Below, piece by piece: positions 1 through 8,477 of a stretch of 64,000 nt of DNA. Source of the stretch: Polynucleobacter asymbioticus QLW-P1DMWA-1 (GTDB lineage: Bacteria > Pseudomonadota > Gammaproteobacteria > Burkholderiales > Burkholderiaceae); assembly GCF_000016345.1 (NCBI RefSeq), contig NC_009379.1, positions 806,001 through 870,000 of the forward strand, written 5' to 3'. Under the pieces are notes generated by a model. That model did no database searches. It was not told the DNA's origin and saw nothing but the letters and a program-made list of their open reading frames with translations. The translations under genes and the position numbers were made by a program. Each line of letters begins with the position of its first letter. Position 1 is the first letter of the stretch.

Positions 1-1
1 T

Positions 2-304
2 GTGATGGTTGGCGCAATCCTGGTTGGTTTAGGTGGCTTTTATGTTGTAAGCAAAAGAAGTGAAGCCTTTTTCGGGGGTGCTTTGCATGTTCCTACTAGG
101 CGTGATATTACTAAGCCATTAGTTATTGGCAGCTTTGTTTTTGGTATTGGCTGGGGAATAGCAGGTATTTGTCCTGGACCAGCTATTGTTGCCTTGGGTG
201 CTGGTTATTTAAAGGCTTTTGTATTTATCGTGGCGATGCTGGTGGGAATGAAAGTATGTGAGCGATTCTTTAGTGCCCATAAGCAAAAACCAAAACAAGC
301 ATAA
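2..304 (+). CDS. YeeE/YedE-type (DUF6691) membrane protein, 5' partial
   Basis: Integral membrane protein of the YeeE/YedE superfamily, whose members include thiosulfate or sulfur-compound uptake channels. About 100 residues are visible, with three hydrophobic segments and the family-like motif GIGWGIAGICPGPA at about residues 49-62, containing a conserved-looking cysteine. The frame is open to the left edge, so the true start is probably outside the window and the protein is truncated here (DUF6691 proteins are usually around 140 residues). It sits only 50 bp before a sulfurtransferase-like gene and 2 kb before a TsdA-like cytochrome, which fits a role in sulfur compound handling; that role is inferred from family and context. 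Confidence 0.8.
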   Translation: MMVGAILVGLGGFYVVSKRSEAFFGGALHVPTRRDITKPLVIGSFVFGIGWGIAGICPGPAIVALGAGYLKAFVFIVAMLVGMKVCERFFSAHKQKPKQA

Positions 305-354
305 TTTAGAATCAAATGAAATTTATCAAAAATTTATTTAAAACAGAGGGTGTG

Positions 355-699
355 ATGAGTCTTCCAATTTCTTGCCATAATGCACAATTCGGTACTCTTG
401 GCCAAATCGAGCCAATTCATTTAGCAGAGATTGCTAAACAAGGCTATAAAAGTGTCATTAATAATCGTCCAGACGGTGAGGGTGGCCCTGATCAGCCAAA
501 GAATGCTGATATACAGGCTGAAGCAGAAAAGCTAGGCTTAAATTACGCATACTTGCCGGTAGTCTCTGGCGCTATTACGCCTGAGCAAGTAATTGAGATG
601 GCGCGTTTATTGGCAACAATGCCCGAACCAGTACTGGCATTCTGCCGCTCTGGAGCACGGTCAACTAATTTGTATCAACTTGCATTGCAAGTTAGATAA
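355..699 (+). CDS. TIGR01244/DUF442 family sulfurtransferase-like protein
   Basis: Small phosphatase-fold protein of the DUF442 (BLH N-terminal, TIGR01244) family, which is associated with persulfide or sulfide metabolism in proteobacteria. The C-terminal loop AFCRSGARS carries the rhodanese/phosphatase-type active cysteine followed by an arginine. I prefer the ATG at 355 (114 residues) because GAGGG lies just upstream; an in-frame ATG at 316 would add 13 residues but has no visible Shine-Dalgarno sequence. It follows the YeeE/YedE gene closely and is probably cotranscribed with it. Substrate cannot be read from the sequence. Confidence 0.78.
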   Translation: MSLPISCHNAQFGTLGQIEPIHLAEIAKQGYKSVINNRPDGEGGPDQPKNADIQAEAEKLGLNYAYLPVVSGAITPEQVIEMARLLATMPEPVLAFCRSGARSTNLYQLALQVR

Positions 700-719
700 G
701 TCCGCCACACATACTCTTC

Positions 720-1139
720 ATGCGCATTGATATACCTTCGGAGCGCAAGCTCGTTCATGAGATGATCACCCCCATTCGTTGGGGTGATATGGATGCATAT
801 GGCCATGTTAATAATACGATTTACTTTCGTTATATGGAGCAGGCGCGAGTAGAGTGGATTACTTCCTTGGGCTATCAAGTAGCTCCTGGCAGAAATTCTA
901 TGTTGATGATGAACGGTTTTTGTAACTTCTACAAACAGCTTTCTTATCCTGGAGAGCTCATTCTCAAAACTTCTATTGGCGCTATCGGGCGAACTAGTAT
1001 GGATGTCTACACCAGTATGGCCTTGACGACTGACCCAGAGACAGAAGCAGCTATTGGAGGTGCAACTATGGTCTGGGTAGATCTGACTACCAATAAGTCC
1101 GCGCCTTGGCCAGACGATATCTTGCAGAAGTTACGCTAG
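720..1139 (+). CDS. Acyl-CoA thioesterase, 4-hydroxybenzoyl-CoA thioesterase-like hotdog protein
   Basis: Single-domain hotdog-fold thioesterase of 139 residues, a normal length for the YbgC/4HBT group. The diagnostic motif WGDMDAYGHVNN near residues 21-32 contains the aspartate used for thioester hydrolysis in this family. It presumably hydrolyses acyl-CoA (or acyl-ACP) in the cytoplasm; the actual acyl chain is not predictable. It is only 20 bp after the sulfurtransferase-like gene and 9 bp before mnmH, so the genes probably form one transcription unit although their functions look unrelated. Confidence 0.85.
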   Translation: MRIDIPSERKLVHEMITPIRWGDMDAYGHVNNTIYFRYMEQARVEWITSLGYQVAPGRNSMLMMNGFCNFYKQLSYPGELILKTSIGAIGRTSMDVYTSMALTTDPETEAAIGGATMVWVDLTTNKSAPWPDDILQKLR

Positions 1140-1148
1140 TCTGGCAGC

Positions 1149-2246
1149 ATGCAACCTAGTAATCCCCATATTCTTAAATTAGATCAATTTCTTACAGAGT
1201 TAAATCAGTTTGATCTTGTGATTGATGTGAGATCACCTGCAGAATTTGCGTTAGACCATATTCCTGGAGCGGTAAATTATCCCGTTCTGAGCAATGAAGA
1301 GCGCATCCAAATCGGTACCTTGTATAAACAAGTCTCACCGTTTGCCGCTAAAAAACTGGGTGCCGCATTGGTCTCTCGCAATATTGCCAATCATCTGGAA
1401 AATCACTTACTAGACTTGCCACGTGAATGGCGCCCATTAATTTATTGCTGGCGCGGCGGCGAGAGAAGTGGTGCCTTTACCCATATTCTCAATCGGATAG
1501 GTTGGAAGGCCAAACAGCTCGAAGGTGGCTATCAAGGTTTTAGGCGGACAGTGATTGATGGTCTGGAAGAAGCTGCTAAGCAATATACATTTTTGGTTGT
1601 ATGTGGAATGACGGGTAGCGGTAAGACGAGAATTTTGCAAGAGGCTCAGAAGCTAGGCGCGCAAGTTTTGGACCTTGAAGCCCTGGCAATTCATCGGGGT
1701 TCAGTGCTGGGTAATGAGCCCAATATTGAGCAGCCCTCACAAAAAGCCTTTGAAACAGAGCTATGGAATGCTTTCCGTACTTTAGATCCTAGCAAGACTG
1801 TATTGGTTGAGTCTGAAAGCAAGAAGGTTGGGGGTGTACATATCCCCGACGCATTGATGGAAAAAATTCGCAATGGCGCCTGCATTGAGTTGAGGTCTAG
1901 TACTCAGACGCGGGTATCGTGGTTGATTCGTGAGTACCATCATTTTTTGAGTGATACCGATAATTTCAAAGCCAAATTAGCTTTGCTCACAGCGCATTAC
2001 GGAAAAGTACAAATTGCTAAATGGAATGAAGCAATTGATGCAGGTCATTTTCCAGAATTAGTTGAGGAGTTGTTGGTCAAGCACTATGACCCGTCTTATC
2101 AATCATCTATTGTGCGTAACTTTCCTCAATACAAAATTGAGAACTTTGTGCAGCTAGAAAATGATGGTGATGAGGCCTTTGCTAAAGCAGCGAAGGTAAT
2201 TGTGATGCGCATTGACTCCCCCATATGTAACCTGAAATCAGTTTGA
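1149..2246 (+). CDS. mnmH: tRNA 2-selenouridine (geranyl-2-thiouridine) synthase
   Basis: MnmH (SelU/YbbB) modifies the wobble 2-thiouridine of certain tRNAs, using geranyl diphosphate and selenophosphate in characterised homologues. The 365-residue length is normal. The N-terminal rhodanese domain (about residues 10-135) has the active-site loop YCWRGGERS, and a P-loop GMTGSGKT follows near residue 155, as expected for this two-domain enzyme. The stop codon overlaps the first half of a TTGAT-N4-ATCAA dyad that belongs to the next gene. No selenophosphate synthase gene is in view, so whether selenium is used here is unknown. Confidence 0.93.
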   Translation: MQPSNPHILKLDQFLTELNQFDLVIDVRSPAEFALDHIPGAVNYPVLSNEERIQIGTLYKQVSPFAAKKLGAALVSRNIANHLENHLLDLPREWRPLIYCWRGGERSGAFTHILNRIGWKAKQLEGGYQGFRRTVIDGLEEAAKQYTFLVVCGMTGSGKTRILQEAQKLGAQVLDLEALAIHRGSVLGNEPNIEQPSQKAFETELWNAFRTLDPSKTVLVESESKKVGGVHIPDALMEKIRNGACIELRSSTQTRVSWLIREYHHFLSDTDNFKAKLALLTAHYGKVQIAKWNEAIDAGHFPELVEELLVKHYDPSYQSSIVRNFPQYKIENFVQLENDGDEAFAKAAKVIVMRIDSPICNLKSV

Positions 2247-2256
2247 TCTATATCAA
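2243..2256. promoter_or_regulatory. FNR/ANR-type binding site, exact consensus
   Basis: TTGATCTATATCAA matches the FNR/ANR consensus TTGAT-N4-ATCAA in all ten specified positions. It is centred about 130 bp before the ATG of the pentaheme cytochrome gene and overlaps the mnmH stop codon. It is 48 bp (centre to centre) upstream of a second dyad, so it may be a distal activator site. Binding is inferred from sequence only. Confidence 0.6.
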
Positions 2257-2290
2257 GTTCGCCTAGCATTTTGAAATGTAGGGGCAAATG

Positions 2291-2304
2291 ATGATTTATA
2301 TCAA
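2291..2304. promoter_or_regulatory. Second FNR/ANR-type site in class II promoter position
   Basis: ATGATTTATATCAA differs from TTGAT-N4-ATCAA at one position. A -10-like CATACT lies at 2326-2331, which would put transcription start near 2338 and this dyad near -41, the usual place for an FNR class II activator. Together with the perfect site at 2243-2256 this predicts oxygen-responsive control of the cytochrome gene. Start site and regulator are inferred. Confidence 0.55.
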
Positions 2305-2376
2305 GGTCAGCATTCGGGATTCCCCCATACTGACAATGCGCTGTTATCGCATTGTTACTTAGGGTATGAATATTTC

Positions 2377-4386
2377 ATGAATTGGTTATTAAGGGCTATC
2401 TATTTTATTTTTGCGGCGTATAGCTTAAGCGTAGGTGCTGTAGAGAATTCTGGCGACATCATCAAGAGGGGTGAATATCTTTCTCACCTTGGTGATTGTG
2501 TTGCATGCCATACCAATAAAGATGGAAAGCCGATGGCCGGTGGGTTGGAGTTGAAGACCCCTTTTGGCGCACTCTATTCGACCAATATTACGCCCGATGA
2601 AAAGACCGGCATAGGTCGATATACCTTTGAACAATTTGATAGGGCAATGCGCAAAGGTGTGGCAGCTGATGGGCATAATCTATATCCAGCAATGCCTTAT
2701 CCATCCTATTCGAAGATGACTACTGATGATATGCATGCTCTTTATCAGTATTTGATGTTTGGAGTTGCACCAGTCGAGCAAAAAAACATTCCAAGTCAAA
2801 TGAAATGGCCTTACAACATGCGTTGGGGCCTGAGCTTTTGGAATATTCTCTTTGGTGGTAGTAAGCCATACATTCAGGATTCTGCACAATCATCGCAATG
2901 GAATCGCGGCGCATATATTGTTCAGGGTATGGGGCATTGTGGATCCTGCCATACCCCCCGCGGTCTTTTATTTCAAGAGAAGGCCATGAGCCAGGACGGC
3001 TCCAATGGTAAATATTTCCTTTCAGGATCGACAGTTGATAGCTGGCATGCAGTCAATTTACGAAATCTTTGGACGGCACCAGAAATTGTTACTTTCTTAA
3101 AAACAGGAAAGAATCAACATGCGACTGCTTACGGAACGATGACAGAGGTCATTGGCTTAAGTACTCAGCATTTCACAGATGAAGATTTAATGGCTATGGC
3201 TATCTATTTAAAATCTCTGAGTAATGAATCTGATGCGCAGATGCAGCCCATTCTTGCTGTTGAGAAGTCTCAGTTGTATAAGACTAAAAATGGACTTTCT
3301 TATTACCAGTTTTGCTCTACGTGCCATTTGAGCGATGGTAAGGGTGTTCCAAAAGTATTTCCGCCATTGGCTGGGAATAAGTCAATTCTTTCAGATGATC
3401 CTACGTCTGTAATTCATGTGGTGTTAAGTGGCTGGCGTTCAACCGAAACAAAAACAAATCATCGAATTGTGGGAATGCCAGAATATGGCTCTTTAGATGA
3501 TGCGGAGTTAGCAGGAATTATTTCCTTTATTCGATCATCCTGGGGTAATAGCGCACCTGCGGTTACACCAAATCAAGTGAAGGCTGTACGCGATCAGCTT
3601 CAACTCGAGATTGCCACAAAATCAAAATTTGTTACCCCTCGCTTTTCTAAGATGCTTGATAAAACCAATTCAAGTCAACTAGTCTATGGAATGCGTCTAA
3701 TGTCAGAGACGGGCGTATTGTTACCAGATCATGTGGGCAATAGTTTGAATTGCAGTAGTTGCCATACCAATGCAGGAACCGTAGCTAATGCTTCCCCGTA
3801 TATTGGCGTTGCCGCTCAATTTCCCGCTTATGCTCCACGTGCAGGCAAGGTAATTGATCTTGAAGATCGAATCAACGGCTGCTTCAAGCGCTCAATGAAT
3901 GGAAAAGCGCTTGCAAAAGATTCGAATGAAATGAAGGCGATGATTGCTTATATGAACTGGGTTAATGGCCCATATCAGAAGGGTGATCAGATTCCTGGTC
4001 GTGGAGTTGGAAAGATTGATAAAGCTTTAATGCCCAATGTTGATAATGGAAAAGTGGTGTACCAAGCGCAATGTGCTGTATGTCATGGCAATAATGGTGA
4101 AGGCGTGAAGAAGGCAGATGGACGCTATGCTTTTCCTATGGTTTGGGGTGATGAATCCTTTAACTTAGGGGCTGGCATGGCTCGTACATATACAGCTGCA
4201 GCATTTATTAAGCAAAATATGCCTATGGGTCACAACACGAAATTTCCGCTTGGTCAGGGTGGCAGCTTGACAGACCAGGAGGCAGTAGACGTTGCTGAAT
4301 ATTTCTCACACATGGGTAGACCAGACTTTACTGATAAGAGTAAAGATTGGCCAAATGGCGAGAAACCTAAGGATGCAAGGTATTAA
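2377..4386 (+). CDS. Pentaheme cytochrome c: triheme dehydrogenase-type cytochrome fused to TsdA-like thiosulfate dehydrogenase
   Basis: Exported 669-residue protein with an N-terminal signal peptide (about residues 1-21) and five CxxCH heme sites at residues 41, 188, 313, 459 and 566. Residues about 25-400 resemble the three-heme cytochrome subunit of membrane alcohol/aldehyde dehydrogenases. Residues about 420-669 resemble TsdA, the diheme thiosulfate dehydrogenase/tetrathionate reductase: CSSCH is followed by an RINGCFKRSMNGK segment whose Cys502 matches the unusual cysteine heme ligand of TsdA. The likely role is periplasmic oxidation of thiosulfate to tetrathionate (or the reverse), with the triheme part relaying electrons. 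Fused TsdB-TsdA proteins are known, but TsdB is diheme, so this pairing is different. Two FNR-type sites lie upstream and AGGG at 2361-2364 is a distant ribosome site. Confidence 0.82.
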   Translation: MNWLLRAIYFIFAAYSLSVGAVENSGDIIKRGEYLSHLGDCVACHTNKDGKPMAGGLELKTPFGALYSTNITPDEKTGIGRYTFEQFDRAMRKGVAADGHNLYPAMPYPSYSKMTTDDMHALYQYLMFGVAPVEQKNIPSQMKWPYNMRWGLSFWNILFGGSKPYIQDSAQSSQWNRGAYIVQGMGHCGSCHTPRGLLFQEKAMSQDGSNGKYFLSGSTVDSWHAVNLRNLWTAPEIVTFLKTGKNQHATAYGTMTEVIGLSTQHFTDEDLMAMAIYLKSLSNESDAQMQPILAVEKSQLYKTKNGLSYYQFCSTCHLSDGKGVPKVFPPLAGNKSILSDDPTSVIHVVLSGWRSTETKTNHRIVGMPEYGSLDDAELAGIISFIRSSWGNSAPAVTPNQVKAVRDQLQLEIATKSKFVTPRFSKMLDKTNSSQLVYGMRLMSETGVLLPDHVGNSLNCSSCHTNAGTVANASPYIGVAAQFPAYAPRAGKVIDLEDRINGCFKRSMNGKALAKDSNEMKAMIAYMNWVNGPYQKGDQIPGRGVGKIDKALMPNVDNGKVVYQAQCAVCHGNNGEGVKKADGRYAFPMVWGDESFNLGAGMARTYTAAAFIKQNMPMGHNTKFPLGQGGSLTDQEAVDVAEYFSHMGRPDFTDKSKDWPNGEKPKDARY

Positions 4387-4417
4387 TTACCCATACTTAT
4401 CTTTAAAGCTTTCCAAT

Positions 4418-4446
4418 AAAAAAGCACCCCTCTGAGGGTGCTTTTT
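4418..4446. terminator. Bidirectional Rho-independent terminator
   Basis: AAAAAGCACCC and GGGTGCTTTTT pair around a short loop, with A and T runs on both sides. It lies between the convergent pentaheme cytochrome gene and gcdH and can serve both strands. Confidence 0.85.
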
Positions 4447-4472
4447 AGTATGTCATTACCTTAGTTGTCTTG

Positions 4473-5651
4473 CTAGCTAAAAGCCTGAATGCCAGTTTGC
4501 GCGCGACCTAGAATCAAGGCGTGTATGTCATGAGTGCCTTCGTAGGTATTCACTACTTCCAGATTCATCATGTGACGCGCCACACCATACTCATCAGAGA
4601 TGCCATTGCCACCGTGCATATCTCGTGCCATCCGGGCAATATCCAGAGACTTGCCACAAGAATTGCGTTTCATGATCGAGGTAATTTCTGGAGCTGCGAT
4701 ACCTTCATCTTTCATGCGACCCAAGCGCAGGCAGCCCTGTAAACCCAATGCAATTTCAGTTTGCATATCAGCCAGCTTCTTTTGAATTAGCTGATTGGCA
4801 GCCAAAGGCTTACCAAATTGTTTGCGATCTAAGGTGTACTGGCGGGCAGCATGCCAGCACCACTCAGCAGCACCTAATGCCCCCCATGAAATGCCATAAC
4901 GAGCAGAGTTCAGGCAGGTGAAAGGGCCTTTGAGGCCAGTCACTTCTGGGAATTCATTTTCATCCGGTACAAATACTTCATCCATCACGATTTCACCGGT
5001 GATCGAGGCACGTAAACCCAGCTTACCGCTGATCTTGGGGGCGCTTAAGCCTTTCATTCCTTTTTCTAGGATGTAGCCACGAATAATGCCCTCATCATTT
5101 TTTGCCCACACTACAAAAACATCTGCGATAGGTGCGTTTGAGATCCACATCTTCGAACCAGTGAGAGAAAAGCCGCCAGGAACTTTCTTAGCGCGCGTGA
5201 TCATGCCGCCAGCATCAGAGCCATAGTTGGGTTCAGTTAATCCAAAACAACCAATCCATTCGCCGCTGGCTAATTTGGGAAGATATTTCTGCTTTTGCGC
5301 TTCAGTACCAAAATCATTAATGGGTACCATCACTAGTGAAGATTGCACGCTCATCATGGAGCGATAGCCAGAATCCACGCGTTCAATTTCACGTGCGATG
5401 AGTCCGTAAGAAACGTAATTTAAATTAGATCCACCGTACTGTTCTGGGATGGTCACACCCAAAAGACCGAGCTCACCCATTTCACGAAAGATCGCTGGAT
5501 CAGTGGTTTCATTGCGGTAAGCCTCTTGAATACGGGGCATCAAACGGCCCTGGGCATATTCAGCAGCTGCATCACGAATCATGCGCTCCTCCTCGCTTAA
5601 CTGAGTATCGAGGAGGAGGGGGTCTGCCCAATTGAAGCTGGCTTTGCTCAT
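4473..5651 (-). CDS. gcdH: Glutaryl-CoA dehydrogenase
   Basis: Acyl-CoA dehydrogenase family flavoprotein of 392 residues, the usual GcdH length. It converts glutaryl-CoA to crotonyl-CoA in lysine/tryptophan breakdown and passes electrons to ETF. Visible marks are the FAD-contacting [11 protein letters not shown], the SKMWISNAP segment, and the catalytic-glutamate region [17 protein letters not shown] near the C terminus, which is characteristic of glutaryl-CoA dehydrogenases. It is transcribed divergently from yhhQ and ends at the shared terminator. The ETF-quinone oxidoreductase needed downstream is encoded about 5 kb away on the same strand. Confidence 0.92.
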   Translation of the reverse strand: MSKASFNWADPLLLDTQLSEEERMIRDAAAEYAQGRLMPRIQEAYRNETTDPAIFREMGELGLLGVTIPEQYGGSNLNYVSYGLIAREIERVDSGYRSMMSVQSSLVMVPINDFGTEAQKQKYLPKLASGEWIGCFGLTEPNYGSDAGGMITRAKKVPGGFSLTGSKMWISNAPIADVFVVWAKNDEGIIRGYILEKGMKGLSAPKISGKLGLRASITGEIVMDEVFVPDENEFPEVTGLKGPFTCLNSARYGISWGALGAAEWCWHAARQYTLDRKQFGKPLAANQLIQKKLADMQTEIALGLQGCLRLGRMKDEGIAAPEITSIMKRNSCGKSLDIARMARDMHGGNGISDEYGVARHMMNLEVVNTYEGTHDIHALILGRAQTGIQAFS

Positions 5652-5745
5652 GGTATTAGTCGTCCTATTGTTTAATTTTTCCTGCTTCCTGCGTATTTTC
5701 AGGAATGCGGATATTCTTCTTTCTATTATCCATTTTTCTGAGCTT

Positions 5746-6456
5746 ATGGACTCTCCAAGACGTCACCATCGTTATTACGACCTTATTTTGGCTGCCTTTG
5801 TGGTGGTTCTCCTGTGCTCGAACTTTATTGGCGCCGGAAAAGCCGCAGTAGTGACCTTGCCTTATTTTGGGACAGTCCCTTTTGGCGGCGGCATCTTATT
5901 CTTTCCGATTTCCTATTTCTTTGGGGATATCCTCACCGAGGTATACGGATACGCATATGATCGACGCGCGGTTTGGGCTGGTTTTGCTGCCTTAGTGTTT
6001 GCTGCCATCATGGCGCAAATTGTGATCACGTTACCGGTGGCTCCTGGCGAGTACATGGCGAACTATCAACAGGGTTTAGAAACTGTCTTTGGTAATTCAT
6101 GGCGAATTGCTTTGGCATCTATGTTTTCTTTCTGGTGTGGCAGTTTTGTAAATAGCTATGTATTGGCCAAGATGAAAATTTGGACTCAAGGCCGCTATTT
6201 GTGGATGCGCACGATTGGCTCAACAGCAGTAGGGGAGCTCGTAGATTCCTCCTTCTTTTATATGCTCGCTTTCTATGGCTTGTGGCCAACAGACGAAGTG
6301 ATTCAGGTGGCTTTAGCCCAATATGCCCTGAAAACAGCCTGGGAAGTCTTGGCAACGCCTTTAACCTATTGGGTCGTGAATTTCCTTAAACGTAAGGAAA
6401 ATGAGGATCACTACGATATTCATACGAATTTCACCCCATTTAGGGTCAAAGTCTGA
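5746..6456 (+). CDS. yhhQ: Queuosine precursor transporter, VUT family
   Basis: Inner-membrane protein of the VUT/YhhQ family (vitamin uptake-like), which imports 7-cyano-7-deazaguanine or 7-aminomethyl-7-deazaguanine for queuosine synthesis. About six hydrophobic segments are present, with the family-like stretches [18 protein letters not shown] and [18 protein letters not shown] place the start at the ATG at 5746 (236 residues), beginning [12 protein letters not shown]; a longer reading from 5632 would overlap the divergent gcdH start and adds a non-conserved hydrophobic leader. A short dyad (TTCCTG/CAGGAA, 5686-5705) is upstream, but I could not recognise a preQ1 riboswitch. Confidence 0.85.
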   Translation: MDSPRRHHRYYDLILAAFVVVLLCSNFIGAGKAAVVTLPYFGTVPFGGGILFFPISYFFGDILTEVYGYAYDRRAVWAGFAALVFAAIMAQIVITLPVAPGEYMANYQQGLETVFGNSWRIALASMFSFWCGSFVNSYVLAKMKIWTQGRYLWMRTIGSTAVGELVDSSFFYMLAFYGLWPTDEVIQVALAQYALKTAWEVLATPLTYWVVNFLKRKENEDHYDIHTNFTPFRVKV

Positions 6457-6489
6457 TTAGTTCTCAATTTCAGACTTTTCCTGCTCTAA

Positions 6490-6527
6490 ACCGTTAAAAT
6501 AACGGTCTTTGCCCCCGGTCTAGGGGG
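6490..6527 (+). terminator. Tandem hairpins after yhhQ, possible weak terminator
   Basis: ACCGTTA and TAACGGT form a 7-bp stem with a 3-base loop at 6490-6506, followed by CCCCC/GGGGG at 6512-6527. No long T run follows, so termination is only possible, not certain. They lie between yhhQ and ybiT. Confidence 0.4.
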
Positions 6528-6566
6528 TATCTGTTGAATTGAATTTCAGAAAGCTAGAAAACATCC

Positions 6567-8174
6567 GTGCTGTCCGCATCTAATATCACTATGCAGTTTG
6601 GGGCAAAACCCCTGTTTGAAAATATTTCCGTCAAGTTTGGCGGCGGCAATCGTTATGGCCTGATCGGCGCTAATGGTTGCGGTAAATCGACCTTCATGAA
6701 AATTTTGGGTGGTGAGTTAGAACCAACCAGCGGGAACATCAGTCTAGACCCAGGCGTTCGTTTGGGTAAGCTGCGCCAAGATCAATTTGCATACGAAGAT
6801 GTGCGTGTACTTGATGTGGTGATGATGGGCCACGAAGAAATGTGGAAGGCCGCTGCTGAGCGGGATGCTATCTATGCCAATCCAGATGCTACTGATGAAG
6901 ATTACATGAAAGCTGCAGAGCTTGAGGGTAAGTACGCCGAGTACGGCGGCTATACCGCTGAAGCAAAAGCGGGTGAGTTGTTATTAGGTATTGGTATTCC
7001 CATTGAACAACACAATGGCCCCATGAGTAACGTTGCTCCGGGTTGGAAGTTACGTGTGTTGCTAGCACAGGCTTTGTTCTCTGATCCTGACGTCTTACTC
7101 TTAGATGAGCCAACCAATAACTTGGATATTCACTCCATTCATTGGCTTGAAGATATTCTTAATGATATTAAGAGCACCATCATCATTATTTCCCATGATC
7201 GCCACTTCCTCAATGAAGTCTGCACCCATATGGCTGATATGGACTACGGCACATTGAAAGTCTATCCAGGAAATTACGATTCTTACATGCTTGCTTCTGT
7301 ACAGGCACGTACGCAGCAACTGAGCTCTAATGTAAAAGCCAAAGAGAAAATTGCTGAATTAGCGGCTTTCGTAGCTCGCTTCTCTGCAAATGCTTCTAAG
7401 GCACGTCAAGCAACTTCACGCCAACGTCAGTTAGAGAAAATCGAAATCGTTGAAGTAAAACCTTCTTCACGTCAAAACCCATTTATTCGTTTTGATACAG
7501 AGAAGAAATTACATAACATGGCGGTGGAGTGCAACGCACTGACTAAAGCCTATGACCGTGTGATCTTTAAAAACTTTAAACTTGGTGTTCGTGCCGGTGA
7601 AAAAATTGCCATCATTGGTCAGAATGGTGCAGGCAAGACAACACTCCTGAAAACTATTCTCAGCAAACGCTTTGATGGTATTGCTGCAGATAGTGGTGAT
7701 GTGAAGTGGGCTGAGAATGCCAACGTTGGCGTCATGCCGCAAGACAATACTGAGATGTTTGCAAAAGACGAATTGCTCATGGATTGGATGAATTGGTGGC
7801 GCAACACTGGTGATGACGATCAAGTAATCCGTGGCACCTTGGGGCGCCTCTTGTTCTCTGGTGATGACATTGGCAAGTCAGTCAAGGTTCTTTCTGGCGG
7901 AGAAAAGGGCCGTATGATTTGGGGCAAACTCATGCTTCAAAAATATAACGTGCTTGCAATGGATGAGCCAACCAATCACATGGACATGGAATCGATTGAG
8001 AGTTTGCAGATTGCTCTTGAGAAATTTGACGGCACTTTAATCTTCGTTTCTCATGACCGCGAGTTCGTTTCTGCCTTGGCCAACCGTATCCTCGAAGTCA
8101 AGATGGATGGCACTGTAGTGGATTACTCTGGGACTTATGAGGAGTATCTGCGTAGCCAGGCACTGGCTGGATAA
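6567..8174 (+). CDS. ybiT: ABC-F family ATPase, YbiT type
   Basis: Soluble tandem ABC protein of 535 residues, nearly collinear with E. coli YbiT (EttA/Uup relatives that act on the ribosome). Walker A motifs are [11 protein letters not shown] near residue 32 and [10 protein letters not shown] near residue 350; both Walker B/D-loop regions read LLDEPTNN and AMDEPTNH. The second signature is LSGGEKGR while the first is degenerate (VAPGWKLR), as in YbiT. The start is a GTG at 6567 with only a weak upstream Shine-Dalgarno. It stands alone between yhhQ and a terminator at 8202-8230. Confidence 0.92.
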   Translation: MLSASNITMQFGAKPLFENISVKFGGGNRYGLIGANGCGKSTFMKILGGELEPTSGNISLDPGVRLGKLRQDQFAYEDVRVLDVVMMGHEEMWKAAAERDAIYANPDATDEDYMKAAELEGKYAEYGGYTAEAKAGELLLGIGIPIEQHNGPMSNVAPGWKLRVLLAQALFSDPDVLLLDEPTNNLDIHSIHWLEDILNDIKSTIIIISHDRHFLNEVCTHMADMDYGTLKVYPGNYDSYMLASVQARTQQLSSNVKAKEKIAELAAFVARFSANASKARQATSRQRQLEKIEIVEVKPSSRQNPFIRFDTEKKLHNMAVECNALTKAYDRVIFKNFKLGVRAGEKIAIIGQNGAGKTTLLKTILSKRFDGIAADSGDVKWAENANVGVMPQDNTEMFAKDELLMDWMNWWRNTGDDDQVIRGTLGRLLFSGDDIGKSVKVLSGGEKGRMIWGKLMLQKYNVLAMDEPTNHMDMESIESLQIALEKFDGTLIFVSHDREFVSALANRILEVKMDGTVVDYSGTYEEYLRSQALAG

Positions 8175-8201
8175 AGCGGTTGCAGCAAATCAGTCAGCAT
8201 A

Positions 8202-8230
8202 AAAATAAGCCCTTTAAATGGGCTTATTTT
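8202..8230. terminator. Bidirectional terminator overlapping a stop codon
   Basis: AAAATAAGCCC and GGGCTTATTTT form an 11-bp stem with a 7-base loop. It ends ybiT on the plus strand; on the minus strand the right arm encodes the last residues of the DUF1289 protein, so the stop codon lies inside the hairpin. Confidence 0.85.
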
Positions 8231-8477
8231 CTTTTGCCTGTCGTTGGAAGCGGGTGGCAGTCCCTTCTGCTCTGATGCGTTTCCAAACAGACATTTTTTC
8301 TTCATCAGATAAAAAGACCCAGTTACTCACTTCACCTAAGGTGCGGCCGCAACCCTGGCAAATCTCATCATAGAGGGTAGTGCATACGCCGATGCATGGT
8401 GAATCAGATTCATCATCCCCTGTAGAAAGGGAATGTGAGCCATCTTGCGATTGAGGTTTAGTGCTTCCAGAATTCAT
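8214..8477 (-). CDS. DUF1289 domain small Cys-motif protein
   Basis: Protein of 87 residues with the DUF1289 signature: SPCIGVCTTL, then CQGCGRTLGEV and a WVFLSDEEKMSVWKRI stretch. The four cysteines suggest a small metal- or iron-sulfur-binding knuckle, though the family has no firm function. Its ATG overlaps the stop of the upstream acyltransferase-like gene by four bases (8474-8477), so the pair is translationally coupled. The first 25 residues are polar and probably disordered. Confidence 0.85.
   Translation of the reverse strand: MNSGSTKPQSQDGSHSLSTGDDESDSPCIGVCTTLYDEICQGCGRTLGEVSNWVFLSDEEKMSVWKRIRAEGTATRFQRQAKENKPI

Noticed and set aside
5652..5745. preQ1 riboswitch upstream of yhhQ
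   Set aside because: Expected because the gene is a queuosine-precursor transporter, but no preQ1-type pairing or A-rich tail could be recognised; only a short TTCCTG/CAGGAA dyad is present.
7509..7823. 104-residue minus-strand frame inside ybiT
   Set aside because: It lies fully within a conserved ATPase gene and resembles no protein family I know.
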